From contig OX359249.1 in the NCBI GenBank assembly GCA_947179485.1, positions 41,650,250 through 41,714,249 of the forward strand: 64,000 nt of DNA, given 5' to 3'. Positions 12,986 through 25,941 of the stretch are shown here, piece after piece. The notes beneath the pieces were generated by a model. It made no database searches and had not been told where the DNA came from. It saw nothing but the letters and a program-made list of their open reading frames with translations. How positions within the stretch are numbered: the first letter of the stretch is position 1; each line of letters opens with the position of its first letter. This DNA comes from Allacma fusca. Lineage: Eukaryota; Arthropoda; Collembola; Symphypleona; Sminthuridae. The translations under genes were made by a program, and so were the position numbers.

Positions 12986-15900
12986 AATTAAATACAAGCT
13001 TAACTACAAGCTCAACTACAAGCTTAACTACAAGCTTAACTTCAAGCTTAACAACAAGTTTAACTACTAGCTTAACTACAAGCTCAACTACAAGCTTAAC
13101 TACAAGCTTAACTACAAGCTTAACTACAAGTTTAACTACTAGCTTAACTACAAGCTTAACTACAAGCTTAACTACAAGCTTAACTACAATCTTAACTACA
13201 AGCTTAACTACAAGCTTACCTCCAAGCATAACTACAAGTTAACTACAAGCTTAACTACAAGCTTAACTACAAGCTCAACTACAAGCTCAACTACAAGTTA
13301 ACGACAAGCTTAACTACAAGCTTAACTACAAGCTTAACTACAATCTTAACTACAAGCTTAACTACAAGCTTACCTCCAAGCATAACTACAAGCTTACCTC
13401 CAAGCATAACTACAAGCTTAACTACAAGCTTAACTACAAGCTTAACTACAAGCTTACCTCCAAGCATAACTACAAGCTTACCTCCAAGCATAACTACAAG
13501 TTAACTACAAGCTTCACTACAAGCTTAACTACAAGCTTAACTACAAGCTTAACTACAAGCTTCACTACAAGCTTAACTACAAGCTTCACTACAAGCTCAA
13601 CTACAAGCTTAACTACAAGCTTAACTACAAGCTTAACAACAAGCTTCACTACAAGCTCAACTACAAGCTTAACTACAAGCTTAACTACAAGCTTAACTCC
13701 AAGCTTAAATACAATCTTATCTACAAGCTTAACTACAAGCTTAACTGCAAGCTAAACTTTCAAAACTGCAATCTTAACTTTCTTACCGACAAGCTAAACT
13801 TTCTTTACTACAATTTTAACCACAATCTTAACTACAAGCTTAACTACAAGCTTAACTACCAGGTTACCTCCAACCTTAACTACAAGCTTAACTACAAGCT
13901 TAACTACTAGCTTAACAACAAGCTTAACTACAAGCTTAACTACAAGCTTACTTACTAGCTGAACTACAAGCTTAACTACAAGCTTAACTACAAGCTTAAC
14001 TACAAGCTTGCCTCCAAGCATAACTACAAGCTTGCCTCCAAGCTTAACTACAAGCTCAACTACAAGCTTAATTACAAGCGTAACAACAAGCTTAACTACA
14101 AGCTTAACTACAAGCTTAACTACAAGCTTAACTACAAGCTTAACTACAAACTTAACTACAAGCTTAACTACAAGCTTAACTACAAGCTTACCTGCAAGCA
14201 TAACAACAAGCTTAACTACAAGCATACCTGTAAGCATAACAACAAGCTTAACTACAAGCTTAACTACAAGCTTAACTACAAGCTTAACTACAAGCGTAAC
14301 AACAAACTTAACTAAAAGCGTAACAACGAGCTCAACTACAAGCTTAACTACAAGCTAAACTACAAGCTTAACTCCAAGCTTAAATCCAAGCTCAACTACA
14401 AGCTTAACTACAAGCGTATCAACAAGCTTAACTACAAGCTTAACTACAAGCTTAACTACAAGCTTACCTGCAAGCTTATCTACAAGCTTTACTACAAGCT
14501 GAACTACAAGCTTAACTACAAGCTTAACTACAAGTTTAACTACTAGCTTAACTACAAGCTTAAGTACAAGCTTAAGTACAAGCTTAACTACAAGCTTAAG
14601 TACAAGCTTAAGTACTAGCTTAAGTACAAGCTTAACTACAAGCTTAACTACAAGCTTACCTCCAAGCATAACTACAAGCTTACCTCCAAGCATAACTACA
14701 AGTTAACTACAAGCTTAACTACAAGCTCAACTACAAGCTCAACTACAAGTTAACGACAAGCTTAACTACAAGCTAACTACAAGCTTAACTACAATCTTAA
14801 CTACAAGCTTAACTACAAGCTTAACTACAAGCTTATCTACAAGCTTAACTACAAGCTTAACTACAAGGTTACCTCCAAGCATAACTACAAGCTTAACTAC
14901 AAGCTTAACTACAAGCTTAACTACAAGCTTAACTACAAGCTTAACTACAAGCTTGATACAAGCCTAACTACAAGCTTAACTACAAGCTTAACTACAAGCT
15001 TAACTACAAGCTTAACTACAAGCTTAATTACAAGCTTAACTACAAGCTTAACTACAAGCTTAACGACAAGCTTAACTACAAGCTTAACTACAAGCTTAAC
15101 TACAAGCTTAACTACAAGCTTAACTACAAGCTTAACTACAACCTTAACTACAACCTTAACTACAACCTTAACTACAACCTTAACTACAACCTTAACTACA
15201 AGCTTAACTACAAGCTTAACTACAAGCTTAACTACAAGTTAACTACAAGTTTAACTACAAGCTTAACTACAAGCTTGCCTCCAAGCATAACTACAAGCTT
15301 GCCTCCAAGCAAAACTAACAGCTTACGTCCAAGCATAACTACAAGTTAACTACAAGCTTAACAACAACCTTAACTACAAGCTTAACTACAAGCTTAACTA
15401 TGAGCTTAACCACAAGCTTAACTACAAGCTTAACTACAAGCTTAACTACAAGCTTAACGACAAGTTTAACTACAAGCTTAACTACAAGCTTAACTACAAG
15501 CTTAACTACAAGCTTAACTACAAGCTTAACTACAAGCTTAACTACCAGGTTACCTCCAACCTTAACTACAAGCTTAACTACAAGCTTAACTACTAGCTTA
15601 ACAACAAGCTTAACTACAAGCTTAACTACAAGCTTACTTACTAGCTTAACTACAAGCTTAACTACAAGCTTAACTACAAGCTTAACTACAAGCTTGCCTC
15701 CAAGCATAACTACAAGCTTGCCTCCAAGCTTAACTACAAGCTCAACTACAAGCTTAATTACAAGCGTAACAACAAGCTTAACTACAAGCTTAATTACAAG
15801 CTTAACTACAAGCTTAACTACAAGCTTAACTACAAACTTAACTACAAGCTTAACTACAAGCTTAACTACAAGCTTACCTGCAAGCATAACAACAAGCTTA

Positions 15901-17639
15901 ACTACAAGCATACCTGTAAGCATAACAACAAGCTTAACTACAAGCTTAACTACAAGCTTAACTACAAGCTTAACTACAAGCGTAACAACAAACTTAACTA
16001 AAAGCGTAACAACGAGCTCAACTACAAGCTTAACTACAAGCTAAACTACAAGCTTAACTCCAAGCTTAAATCCAAGCTCAACTACAAGCTTAACTACAAG
16101 CGTATCAACAAGCTTAACTACAAGCTTAACTACAAGCTTAACTACAAGCTTACCTGCAAGCTTATCTACAAGCTTTACTACAAGCTTAACTACAAGCGTA
16201 ACAACAAGCTTAACTACAAGCTTAACTACAAGCTTAACTACTAGCTTAACTACAACCTTAACTACAAGCTTAACTACAAGCTTAACTACAAGCTTAACTA
16301 CAAGCTTAACTACAAGCTTAACTACAAGCTTAACGACAAGCTTAACTACAAGCTTAACTACAAGCTTAACTACAAGCTTAACGACAAGCTTAACTACAAG
16401 CTTAACTACAAGCTTAACTACAAGCTTAAGTACAAGCTTAACTACAAGCTTAACTACAAGCTTTCCTCCAAGCATAACTACAAGCTTACCTCCAAGCATA
16501 ACTACAAGTTAACTACAAGCTTAACTACAAGCTTAACTACAAGCTCAACTACAAGCTCATCTACAAGTTAACGACAAGCTTAACTACAAGCTTAAATACA
16601 AGCTTAACTACAAGCTTAAATACAAGCTTAACTACAAGCTTAAATACAAGCTTAACTACAAGCTTAACTACAAGCTTATCTACAAGTTTAACTACCAGCT
16701 TAACTACTAGCTTAACTCCAAGCTTAAATACAAGCTTATCTACAAGCTTAACTACAAGCTTAACTACAAGCTTAACTACAAGCTTAACTACAAGCTTAAC
16801 TACAAGCTTACCAACAAGCTTAACTACAAGCTTAACTACAAGCTTAACTACAAGCTTAACTACAAGCTTAACTACAAGCTTAACTACAAGCTTAACTACA
16901 ACCTTAACTACAAGCTTAACTACAAGCTTAACTACAAGCTTAGCTACAAGCTTAACTACAAGCTTACTACAAGCTTACTACAAGCTTAACTACAAGCTTA
17001 ACTACAAGCGTAACAACAAGCTTAACTACAAGCTTAACTACTAGCTTAACTACAACCTTAACTACTAGCTTAACTACAACCTTAACTACAAGCTTAACTA
17101 CAAGCTTAACTACAAGCTTGATACAAGCTTAACTACAAGCTTAACTACAAGCTTAACTACAAGCTTAACTACAAGCTTATCTACAAGCTTAACTACAAGC
17201 TTAACTACAAGCTTAACTACAAGCTTAACTACAAGCTTAACGACAAGCTTAACTACAAGCTTAACTACAAGCTTAACTACAAGCTTAACTACAAGCTTAA
17301 CTACAAGCTTAACTACAAGCTTAACTACAAGCTTAACTACAAGCTTAACTACAAGCTTAACTACAAGCTTGATACAAGCTTAACTACAAGCTTAACTACA
17401 AGCTTAACTACAAGCTTAACTACAAGCTTAACTACAAGCTTAACTACAAGCTTAACTACAAGCTTAACTACAAGCTTAACTACAAGCTTAACGACAAGCT
17501 TAACTACAAGCTTAACTACAAGCTTAACTACAAGCTTAACTACAAGCTTAACTACAAGCTTAACTACAAGCTTAACTACAAGCTTAACTACAAGCTTACC
17601 TCCAAGCATAACTAACAGCTTACGTCCAAGCATAACTAC

Positions 17640-20600
17640 AAGTTAACTACAAGCTTAACTACAAGCTTAACTACAAGCTTAACTACAAGCTTAACTACAA
17701 GCTTAACTACAAGCTTAACTACAAGCTTAACTACAAGCTTAAGCTTAACTACAAGCTTATCTAGAAGCGTAAAAACAAGTTTAACTACAAGCGTCACAAC
17801 AAGCTTAACTACAAGCTTAACTACAAGCGTCACAACAAGCTTAACTACAAGCTTAACTACAAGCTTAACTACAAGCTTACCTCCAAGCTTAACTACAAGC
17901 TTAACTACAAGCTTAACTACAAGCTTATTTACAAGCGTAACAACAAGCTTAACTACAAGCTTAACTACAACCTTAACTAGAAGCTTAACTACAAGCTTAA
18001 CTACAAGCTTAACTACAAGCTTAACTACAAGCTTAACTACAAGCTTAACTACAAGCTTAACTACAAGCTTAACTACAAGCTTAACTACAAGCTTAACTAC
18101 AAGCTTAACTACAAGCTTAACTACAAGCTTAACTACAAGCTTAACTACAAGCTTAACTACAAGCTTAACTACAAGCTTAACTACAAGCTTAACTACAAGC
18201 TTAACTACAAGCTTAACTACAAGCTTAACTACAAGCTTAACTACAAGCTTAACTACAAGCTTAACTACAAGCTTAACTACAAGCTTAACGACAAGCTTAA
18301 CTACAAGCTTAACTACAAGCTTAACTACAAGCTTAACTACAAGCTTAACTACAAGCTTAACTACAAGCTTAACTACAAGCGTAAAAACAAGTTTAACTAC
18401 AAGCGTCACAACAAGCTTAACTCCAAGCTTAACTACAAGCTTAACTACAAGCTTACCTCCAAGCATAACTACAAGCTTACCTCCAAGCATAACTACAAGT
18501 TAACTACGAGCTTAACTGCAAGCTTAAATACAAGCTTATCTACAAGCGCAACTACAAGCTTAACTACAAGCTTAACTACAAGCTTAACTACAAGCTTAAC
18601 TCCAAGCTTAAATACAAGCTTATCTACAAGCTTACCTCCAAGCATAACTACAAGCTTACCTACAAGCATAACTACAAGTTAACTACAAGCTTAACTACAA
18701 CCTTAACAACAAGCTTAACTACAAGCTCAACTACAAGCTTAACTACAAGCTTAACTACAAGCTTAACTACAAGCTTAACTACAAGCTTAACTACAAGCTT
18801 AACTGCAAGCTTAACTACAAGCTTAACTACAAGCTTAACTACAAGCTTAACTACAAGCTTAACTACAAGTTAAATTACAAGCTTAACTACAAGCTTGCCT
18901 CCAAGCATAACTACAAGCCTAACTACAAGCTAAACTACAAGCTTAACTACAAGCATAACTACAAGCTTAACTACAAGCTCAACTACAAGCTTAACTACAA
19001 GCGTAACAACAAGCTTAACTACAAGCTTAACTACAAGCTTACCTGCAAGCTAAACTACAAGCTTTACTACAAGCTGAACTACAAGCTTAACTACAAGCTT
19101 AACTACAAGTTTAACTACTAGCTTAACTACAAGCTTAACTACAAGCTTAAGTACAAGCTTAACTACAAGATTAACTACAAGCTTACCTCCAAGCATAACT
19201 ACAAGCTTACCTCCAAGCATAACTACAAGTTAACTACAAGCATAACTACAATCTTAACTACAAGCTCAACTACAAGCTCAACTACAAGTTAACGACAAGC
19301 TTAACTACAAGCTTAAATACAAGCTTAACTACAAGCTTAAATACAAGCTTGACTACAAGCTTAAATACAAGCTTAACTACAAGCTTAACTACAAGCTTAA
19401 CTACAAGCTTAACTACAAGCTTAACTACAAGCTTAACTACAAGCTTAACTACAAGCTTAACTACAAGCTTAACTACAAGCTTGATACAAGCTTAACTACA
19501 AGCTTAACTACAAGCTTAACTACAAGGCTTAACTACAAGCATAACTACAAGCTTAACTACAAGCTTAACTACAAGCTTAACTACAAGCTTAACTACAACC
19601 TTAACTACAAGCTTAACTACAAGCTTAACTACAAGCTTAGCTACAAGCTTAACTACAAGCTTACTACAAGCTTACTACAAGCTTAACTACAAGCTTAACT
19701 ACAAGCTTAACTACAAGCTTAACTACAAGCTTAACTACAAGCTTAACTACAAGCTTAACTACAAGCTTAACTACAAGCTTAACGACAAGCTTAACTACAA
19801 GCTTAACTACAAGCTTAACTACAAGCTTAACTACAAGCTTAACTACAAGCTTAACTACAAGCTTAACTACAAGCTTAACTACAAGCTTAACTACAAGCTT
19901 AACTACAAGCTTGATACAAGCTTAACTACAAGCTTAACTACAAGCTTAACGACAAGCTTAACTACAAGCTTAACTACAAGCTTAACTACAAGCTTAACTA
20001 CAAGCTTAACTACAAGCTTAACTACAAGCTTAACTACAAGCGTAAAAACAAGTTTAACTACAAGCGTCACAACAAGCTTAACTCCAAGCTTAACTACAAG
20101 CTTAACTACAAGCTTACCTCCAAGCATAACTACAAGCTTACCTCCAAGCATAACTACAAGTTAACTACGAGCTTAACTGCAAGCTTAAATACAAGCTTAT
20201 CTACAAGCGCAACTACAAGCTTAACTACAAGCTTAACTACAAGCTTAACTACAAGCTTAACTCCAAGCTTAAATACAAGCTTATCTACAAGCTTACCTCC
20301 AAGCATAACTACAAGCTTACCTACAAGCATAACTACAAGTTAACTACAAGCTTAACTACAACCTTAACAACAAGCTTAACTACAAGCTCAACTACAAGCT
20401 TAACTACAAGCTTAACTACAAGCTTAACTACAAGCTTAACTACAAGCTTAACTACAAGCTTAACTGCAAGCTTAACTACAAGCTTAACTACAAGCTTAAC
20501 TACAAGCTTAACTACAAGCTTAACTACAAGTTAAATTACAAGCTTAACTACAAGCTTGCCTCCAAGCATAACTACAAGCCTAACTACAAGCTAAACTACA

Positions 20601-22500
20601 AGCTTAACTACAAGCTTAACTACAAGCTTAACTACAAGCTCAACTACAAGCTTAACTACAAGCTTAACTACAAGCTTAACTACAAGCTCAACTACAAGCT
20701 TAACTACAAGCGTAACAACAAGCTTAACTACAAGCTTAACTACAAGCTTACCTGCAAGCTAAACTACAAGCTTTACTACAAGCTGAACTACAAGCTTAAC
20801 TACAAGCTTAACTACAAGTTTAACTACTAGCTTAACTACAAGCTTAACTACAAGCTTAAGTACAAGCTTAACTACAAGCTTAACTACAAGCTTACCTCCA
20901 AGCATAACTACAAGCTTACCTCCAAGCATAACTACAAGTTAACTACAAGCATAACTACAATCTTAACTACAAGCTCAACTACAAGCTCAACTACAAGTTA
21001 ACGACAAGCTTAACTACAAGCTTAAATACAAGCTTAACTACAAGCTTAAATACAAGCTTGACTACAAGCTTAAATACAAGCTTAACTACAAGCTTAACTA
21101 CAAGCTTATCTACAAGTTTAACTACCAGCTTAACTACTAGCTTAACTCCAAGCTTAAATACAAGCTTATCTACAAGCTTAACTACAAGCTTAACTACAAG
21201 CTTAACTACAAGCTTAACTACAAGCTTAACTACAAGCTTACCAACAAGCTTAACTACAAGCATAACTACAAGCTTAACTACAAGCTTAACTACAAGCTTA
21301 ACTACAAGCTTAACTACAACCTTAACTACAAGCTTAACTACAAGCTTAACTACAAGCTTAGCTACAAGCTTAACTACAAGCTTACTACAAGCTTACTACA
21401 AGCTTAACTACAAGCTTAACTACAAGCTTAACAACAAGCTTAACTACAAGCTTAACTACTAGCTTAACTACAAGCTTAACTACAAGCTTAACTACAAGCT
21501 TAACTACAAGCTTAACTACAAGCTTAACTACAAGCTTAACTACAAGCTTAACTACAAGCTTAACGACAAGCTTAACTACAAGCTTAACTACAAGCTTAAC
21601 TACAAGCTTAACTACAAGCTTAACTACAAGCTTAACTACAAGCTTAACTACAAGCTTACCTCCAAGCATAACTAACAGCTTACGTCCAAGCATAACTACA
21701 AGTTAACTACAAGCTTAACTACAAGCTTAACTACAAGCTTAACTACAAGCTTAACTACAAGCTTAACTACAAGCTTAACTACAAGCTTAACTACAAGCTT
21801 AACTACAAGCTTAACTACAAGCTTAACTACAAGCTTAACTACAAGCTTAACTACAAGCTTAACTACAAGCTTAACTACAAGCTTAACTACAAGCTTAACT
21901 ACAAGCTTATCTAGAAGCGTAAAAACAAGTTTAACTACAAGCGTCACAACAAGCTTAACTACAAGCTTAACTACAAGCGTCACAACAAGCTTAACTACAA
22001 GCTTAACTACAAGCTTAACTACAAGCTTAACTACAAGCTTAACTACAAGCTTAACTACAAGCTTAACTACAAGCTTAACTACAAGCTTAACTACAAGCTT
22101 AACTACAAGCTTAACGACAAGCTTAACTACAAGCTTAACTACAAGCTTAACTACAAGCTTAACTACAAGCTTAACTACAAGCTTAACTACAAGCTTAGCT
22201 ACAAGCTTAACTACAAGCGTAAAAACAAGTTTAACTACAAGCGTCACAACAAGCTTAACTACAAGCTTAACTACAAGCTTAACTACAAGCTTACCTCCAA
22301 GCATAACTACAAGCTTACCTCCAAGCATAACTACAAGTTAACTACAAGCTTAACTGCAAGCTTAAATACAAGCTTATCTACAAGCGCAACTACAAGCTTA
22401 ACTACAAGCTTAACTACAAGCTTAACTCCAAGCTTAAATACAAGCTTATCTACAAGCTTACCTCCAAGCATAACTACAAGCTTACCTCCAAGCATAACTA
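17640..22500. repeat. Higher-order repeat block of the satellite, proximal part
   Basis: This part lacks the spacer modules and is built of 12-mers with recurrent marker variants: cctccaagcataactac pairs, gcgtaaaaacaag, gcgtcacaacaag and acctacaagcat. The order of markers repeats starting near 17,640, 19,9xx and 21,696, and a long stretch beginning near 18,500 is nearly identical to one beginning near 20,161. It is a second type of higher-order organisation, distinct from the module-bearing block at 5.9-13 kb. Confidence 0.8.
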
Positions 22501-22620
22501 GAAGTTAACTACAAGCTTAACTACAACCTTAACAACAAGCTTAACTACAAGCTCAACTACAAGCTTAACTACGAGCTTAACTACAAGCTTAACTACAAGC
22601 TTAACTACAAACTTAACTAC

Positions 22621-22948
22621 AAGCCCAACTGTACGCTAAACTTTCCAAACTGCAACTAAACTTTCTAATCTGCAAGCTAAATTTTTTTAACTACAAACTT
22701 AACTTTTTTAAGTGCAAGCTTAACTTTCTTAAATGCAATCTAAAATTTTTTACCGGCAAGCTTAACTTTCTTAACTGCAACATATTGTTTCTTAACTACA
22801 AGCTTAACAACAAGCTTAACTTTCTTAACTGCAAGATAACCTTTCTTAACTGCAAGCAAAAATTTCATAACTGAAAGATAAGCTGTCTTAAGTGCAAGCT
22901 TAATTTTATTAACTGCAAGATAACGTTTTTAAACTACAAGCACAGAGT
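22621..22948. repeat. Decayed spacer module at the satellite edge
   Basis: A last, degenerate copy of the spacer module, beginning with caactgtacgctaaactttc and followed by drifted words such as tttcttaactgcaagataac. It marks the end of the 12-bp array. Beyond it the sequence changes to a different tandem repeat and then to single-copy-looking DNA. Confidence 0.8.
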
Positions 22949-23610
22949 ATAAATGAAACTCTGTCTCTCTAAATGTAATTTAATTCTCTCTAAATGAAAT
23001 CTAGGTCTCTCTTAATGACATCTAGGTCTCTCAATGAAATTTAGGTCTCCCTTAATGAAATCTAGGTCTCTCGAAATGAAATCTAGGTCTCTCGAAATGA
23101 AATCTAGGTCTCTCGAAATGAAATCTAGGTCTCTCGAAATGAAATCTAGGTCTCTCGAAATGAAATATAGGTCTCTCTAAATGAAATCTAGGTCTCTCTA
23201 AATTAAATATAGGTCTCTTAAAATGAAGTCTATGTCTCTTAATGAAATTTAGGTCTCTCGAAATGAAATCTAGGTCTTTCTGAATGAAATCTAGGTCTCT
23301 CTGAATGAAATCTAGGTCTCTCTAAAAGAAATCTAGGTCTCTCTCAATTAAATCTAGTTCTCTGTAAAAGAAATCTAGATCTCTGTAAATGAAATCTAGA
23401 TCTCTGTAAATGAAATCTAGGTCTCTTTAAAAGAAATCTAGGTATCTCTAAATGAAATCTAGGTCTTTCTAAATGAAATCTAGGTCTCTCTAAAAGAAAT
23501 CTAGGTCTCTCTAGAAGAAATCTAGGTCTCTAAATGAAATCTGGGTCTCTCGAAATGATATCTGGGTCTTTTAAAATTCAATCTGAGTCTCAATAAAATT
23601 TCGTTCTCCT
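22949..23610. repeat. 21-bp tandem repeat next to the satellite
   Basis: About 30 copies of a unit close to ggtctctcgaaatgaaatct plus one base, with variants (ctctaaatg, ctgaatg, ctgtaaatg). Units are 19-22 bp because of small indels. The array begins after cacagagtataaatg and fades after ctgagtctcaataaaatt. It shares no obvious unit with the 12-bp satellite. Six or so adjacent units near 23,080-23,160 are nearly identical, suggesting local recent expansion. No coding content. Confidence 0.93.
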
Positions 23611-24715
23611 TAGTTCTTTTACGTTAATACAAACCCGCTCTGTTACTCGATTAACCTGCCATAACCATTATACTGCCATTACCGCTTCCAAAGCTCTAGT
23701 AATATCCATAGAATTGTATCAGGCTACATTAGCCTAAACTGCATTTGTATTTTTCACCTGGAGTCCAGCTCCCGTTCACATAAAGTAGGCTACTGTTTTG
23801 ACATATTTGCATTTTCTCATTATAAGGGTGATGCTTGCATTTGTTTATAATGTCTACTTTGAGCAGTTCATCTGGTGCATCTTAACACAAATACAATTGT
23901 CAGTAACTTTTCCTGACGTTTTTAAAATACCTGGACATTATTCTAATCAATTTTTCTGCTAACCCTACAACCTGAGTGACAACAATGAGTGAGTTGAACC
24001 ACCGGTCAAGCTCAACTCTTAATATACAACTAATTTTTGTCACCTATGTATATACCATTTTTATAAGCTTTATCTCGTGTATTCTAACCTAGTTTAAGGA
24101 CTATACCATTGTATTACAAATTACTCTTTATTCATAATTATTTGATTGTATTACGTTTTCCTCCAAAAAGACAAAGATGCCTCAACCTATAAAAGGTCTC
24201 TGAGACTACAACAGGGAGAGCCTTTCTTTGTAAACCTTTCCACTACAAGGAATTCAATTTCCTGGAGTATTTTCTCCAATTCTCTCACACCTAACACTGC
24301 ACATTTTCATTTGACCCCTTGACATTACCAAGTAGATTTTGACCATAGTCACCCTACCTAAGTTCTTTCTGTAGTGTATCTTTTCCAAAGCTCCGTAATT
24401 AATTTGTAGCCTTTAAACTTAGCACCCCACTCTTTACAACACATTTGCTCCATCTTTCCATCTCGTACCATACATTCTTCATCTAACAGGAACACAAGTT
24501 ATCCCGTTTCTAACGAAACAGAATGGTATCCTAATTGGCTGGCACCATGTGATAACCTGTGCCGAAGTGGTGTTGCTGATTAAAAATGATTATACTACAA
24601 ATTTTAATTTTATTATCATTTGTAGTAGCTCAGTTAGCTGGAAAACGGTTGATTAATTAAATTTGATGAGTGATATGATTTGGAATGTCAGCTTTTTAAA
24701 AAAACGCGTATCCTT
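23611..24715. other. Gene-free AT-rich stretch
   Basis: Single-copy-looking sequence between the tandem repeats and the first dispersed repeat. I see no long open frame, splice-bounded exon or RNA gene here. Confidence 0.5.
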
Positions 24716-25104
24716 TGTTGAAGCATAGTGGCTCATTTTTTTCTTTTATTCATTAAAAATACTTCGAAAAATACTTTTATTTCAAAACATTTTATTTTTG
24801 CGCGAATGGAAGAAAAAAATTGCCGCTTTCTTATTTAACATTTCTTTTTTGTTTACTTGGACAGGATTAAGTTTTAGTAACCAAGTGCTACTACTTCCTG
24901 TCCAAGTCAACAAAAAATAATTCCATTTTAGATTACAAAAAATATAATAAAAAAAGAAAAAATGAAATACCGCAATACTATACAAAAATTACCAACAAGT
25001 TACTATCTTGCATCGTGGAAGTTGTATGATTAATTTAAACCAACTACTACTAGCTTATTATGTAATCTTTGAATATTTCATGCAGTGTGGCTATTAGTAT
25101 CCTT
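24716..25104. repeat. Unknown repeat family, copy A
   Basis: This begins gaagcatagtggctcattt and runs through a long T/A-rich segment, a word like ttgtttacttggacagg, and taaccaagtg, to gaatatttcatgcagtgtgg. It aligns by eye with two other copies that start near 25,190 and 28,223. It stops where copy B starts, so the copies lie in direct orientation and A/B are adjacent. Class is unknown: no terminal inverted repeats or coding sequence found. Confidence 0.75.
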
Positions 25105-25355
25105 TATACTAATCTGAAAGTGATTGTCTTGATGATGATGATGATGATAGTGCCAGTCGTCACTTATGTTCACGACGACATATTATTGAAGCATAGCGGT
25201 TCATTTTTTTCTTTTATTCATGAAAAAAATGCTTTGCTTTTATTTTAAAGCATTTATTTGCTCGAATGAAAGGAAAAAATTAAACTCTATTCTTTGTTAA
25301 CATTTCTTTTTTGTTTACTTGGACAGGCTTAAATTATAGTAACCAAATGTTACTA

Positions 25356-25633
25356 GATAGATAGATAGATAATTTTATTGGTCGATTTGGCCTTGGCCCT
25401 TACAACCTGCACCATTTAATTACAGTTTTTTAAAAATATGAGAGAATTTGGATTTGGTAATTAATAGTTTAAATATAAGTATAAATAATGTATTTAGTGA
25501 GCATTTGGAATTAGATATGTTTCGTATAGGCATAATAATGTTTTGGTATAGGTAAAAAGGTTCCCTGTCATAACAAGGACCTAAAATTCCTATACATCTT
25601 TTTCTTATTGTTTGTGGATATTTATATAGCGCG
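25356..25633 (-). mobile_element. 5'-truncated LINE-like retrotransposon fragment
   Basis: A 278-bp insertion flanked by a perfect 14-bp direct repeat, accaaatgttacta (25,342-25,355 and 25,634-25,647). Read on the minus strand it ends with aataaaattatctatctatc, i.e. a polyadenylation-like word followed by a short tetranucleotide tail, as in many non-LTR retrotransposons that end in simple repeats instead of poly(A). Long target duplication, tail at one end and truncation at the other are the signs of target-primed reverse transcription. A 72-codon minus-strand frame (25,420-25,638) crosses it; I do not recognise its product and it may be chance. The clade cannot be assigned. A SINE is the alternative. 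Confidence 0.72.
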
Positions 25634-25941
25634 ACCAAATGTTACTACAACTTAATTCGGTTCAAGACAACAAAAATAATGCCATTTAGATTACAAACCA
25701 GAAAAAAATAAAAAAGAGAGAAAATAAATACCGCAATGCTAAACAAGTTACTATCTCCCATCTTAGAATTTGTATGGTTAATTCGAATCAACTACTACTT
25801 GATTATTGTGTACAATTTGAATATTTAGTACAGATTGGCTAATATTAATTGGCCATCATATTTTAACTACCACGATTAATTCTAACTTTGGATATGAGAG
25901 AAATTTAGAGTATAAGAGTAACTTTGGGGTACACTAACACA

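Larger units (their letters stand above)
4051..22620. repeat. Diverged, higher-order part of the 12-bp satellite
   Basis: The same 12-bp unit continues, with variants rising from about 4,053 onward (ctcaac, aaaaac, taaata, gcctcc, cctgca and others). The variants recur in fixed order, forming higher-order repeats. A marker block with gcctccaagcataa lies near 9,300, 11,879, 14,008 and 15,694, a spacing of about 2.6, 2.1 and 1.7 kb. The segment 11,210-11,410 recurs at 13,291-13,491 (shift 2,081). A block starting near 18,500 recurs at about 20,161 and 22,338 (shifts 1,661 and 2,177). Spacings differ by changes in the number of 12-mers. No gene is supported anywhere in this span; the open frames on both strands are read-throughs of the unit. 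Confidence 0.95.

Noticed and set aside
5939-13229. Frames with LQLRKFSLPVRKIG-type sequence inside the satellite
   Set aside because: They are translations of the spacer module and vary with its copies; no start context, splicing or conserved protein pattern supports a gene.
1-22620. CRISPR-like spaced repeat structure
   Set aside because: Units are directly adjacent without unique spacers, and the genome is eukaryotic.
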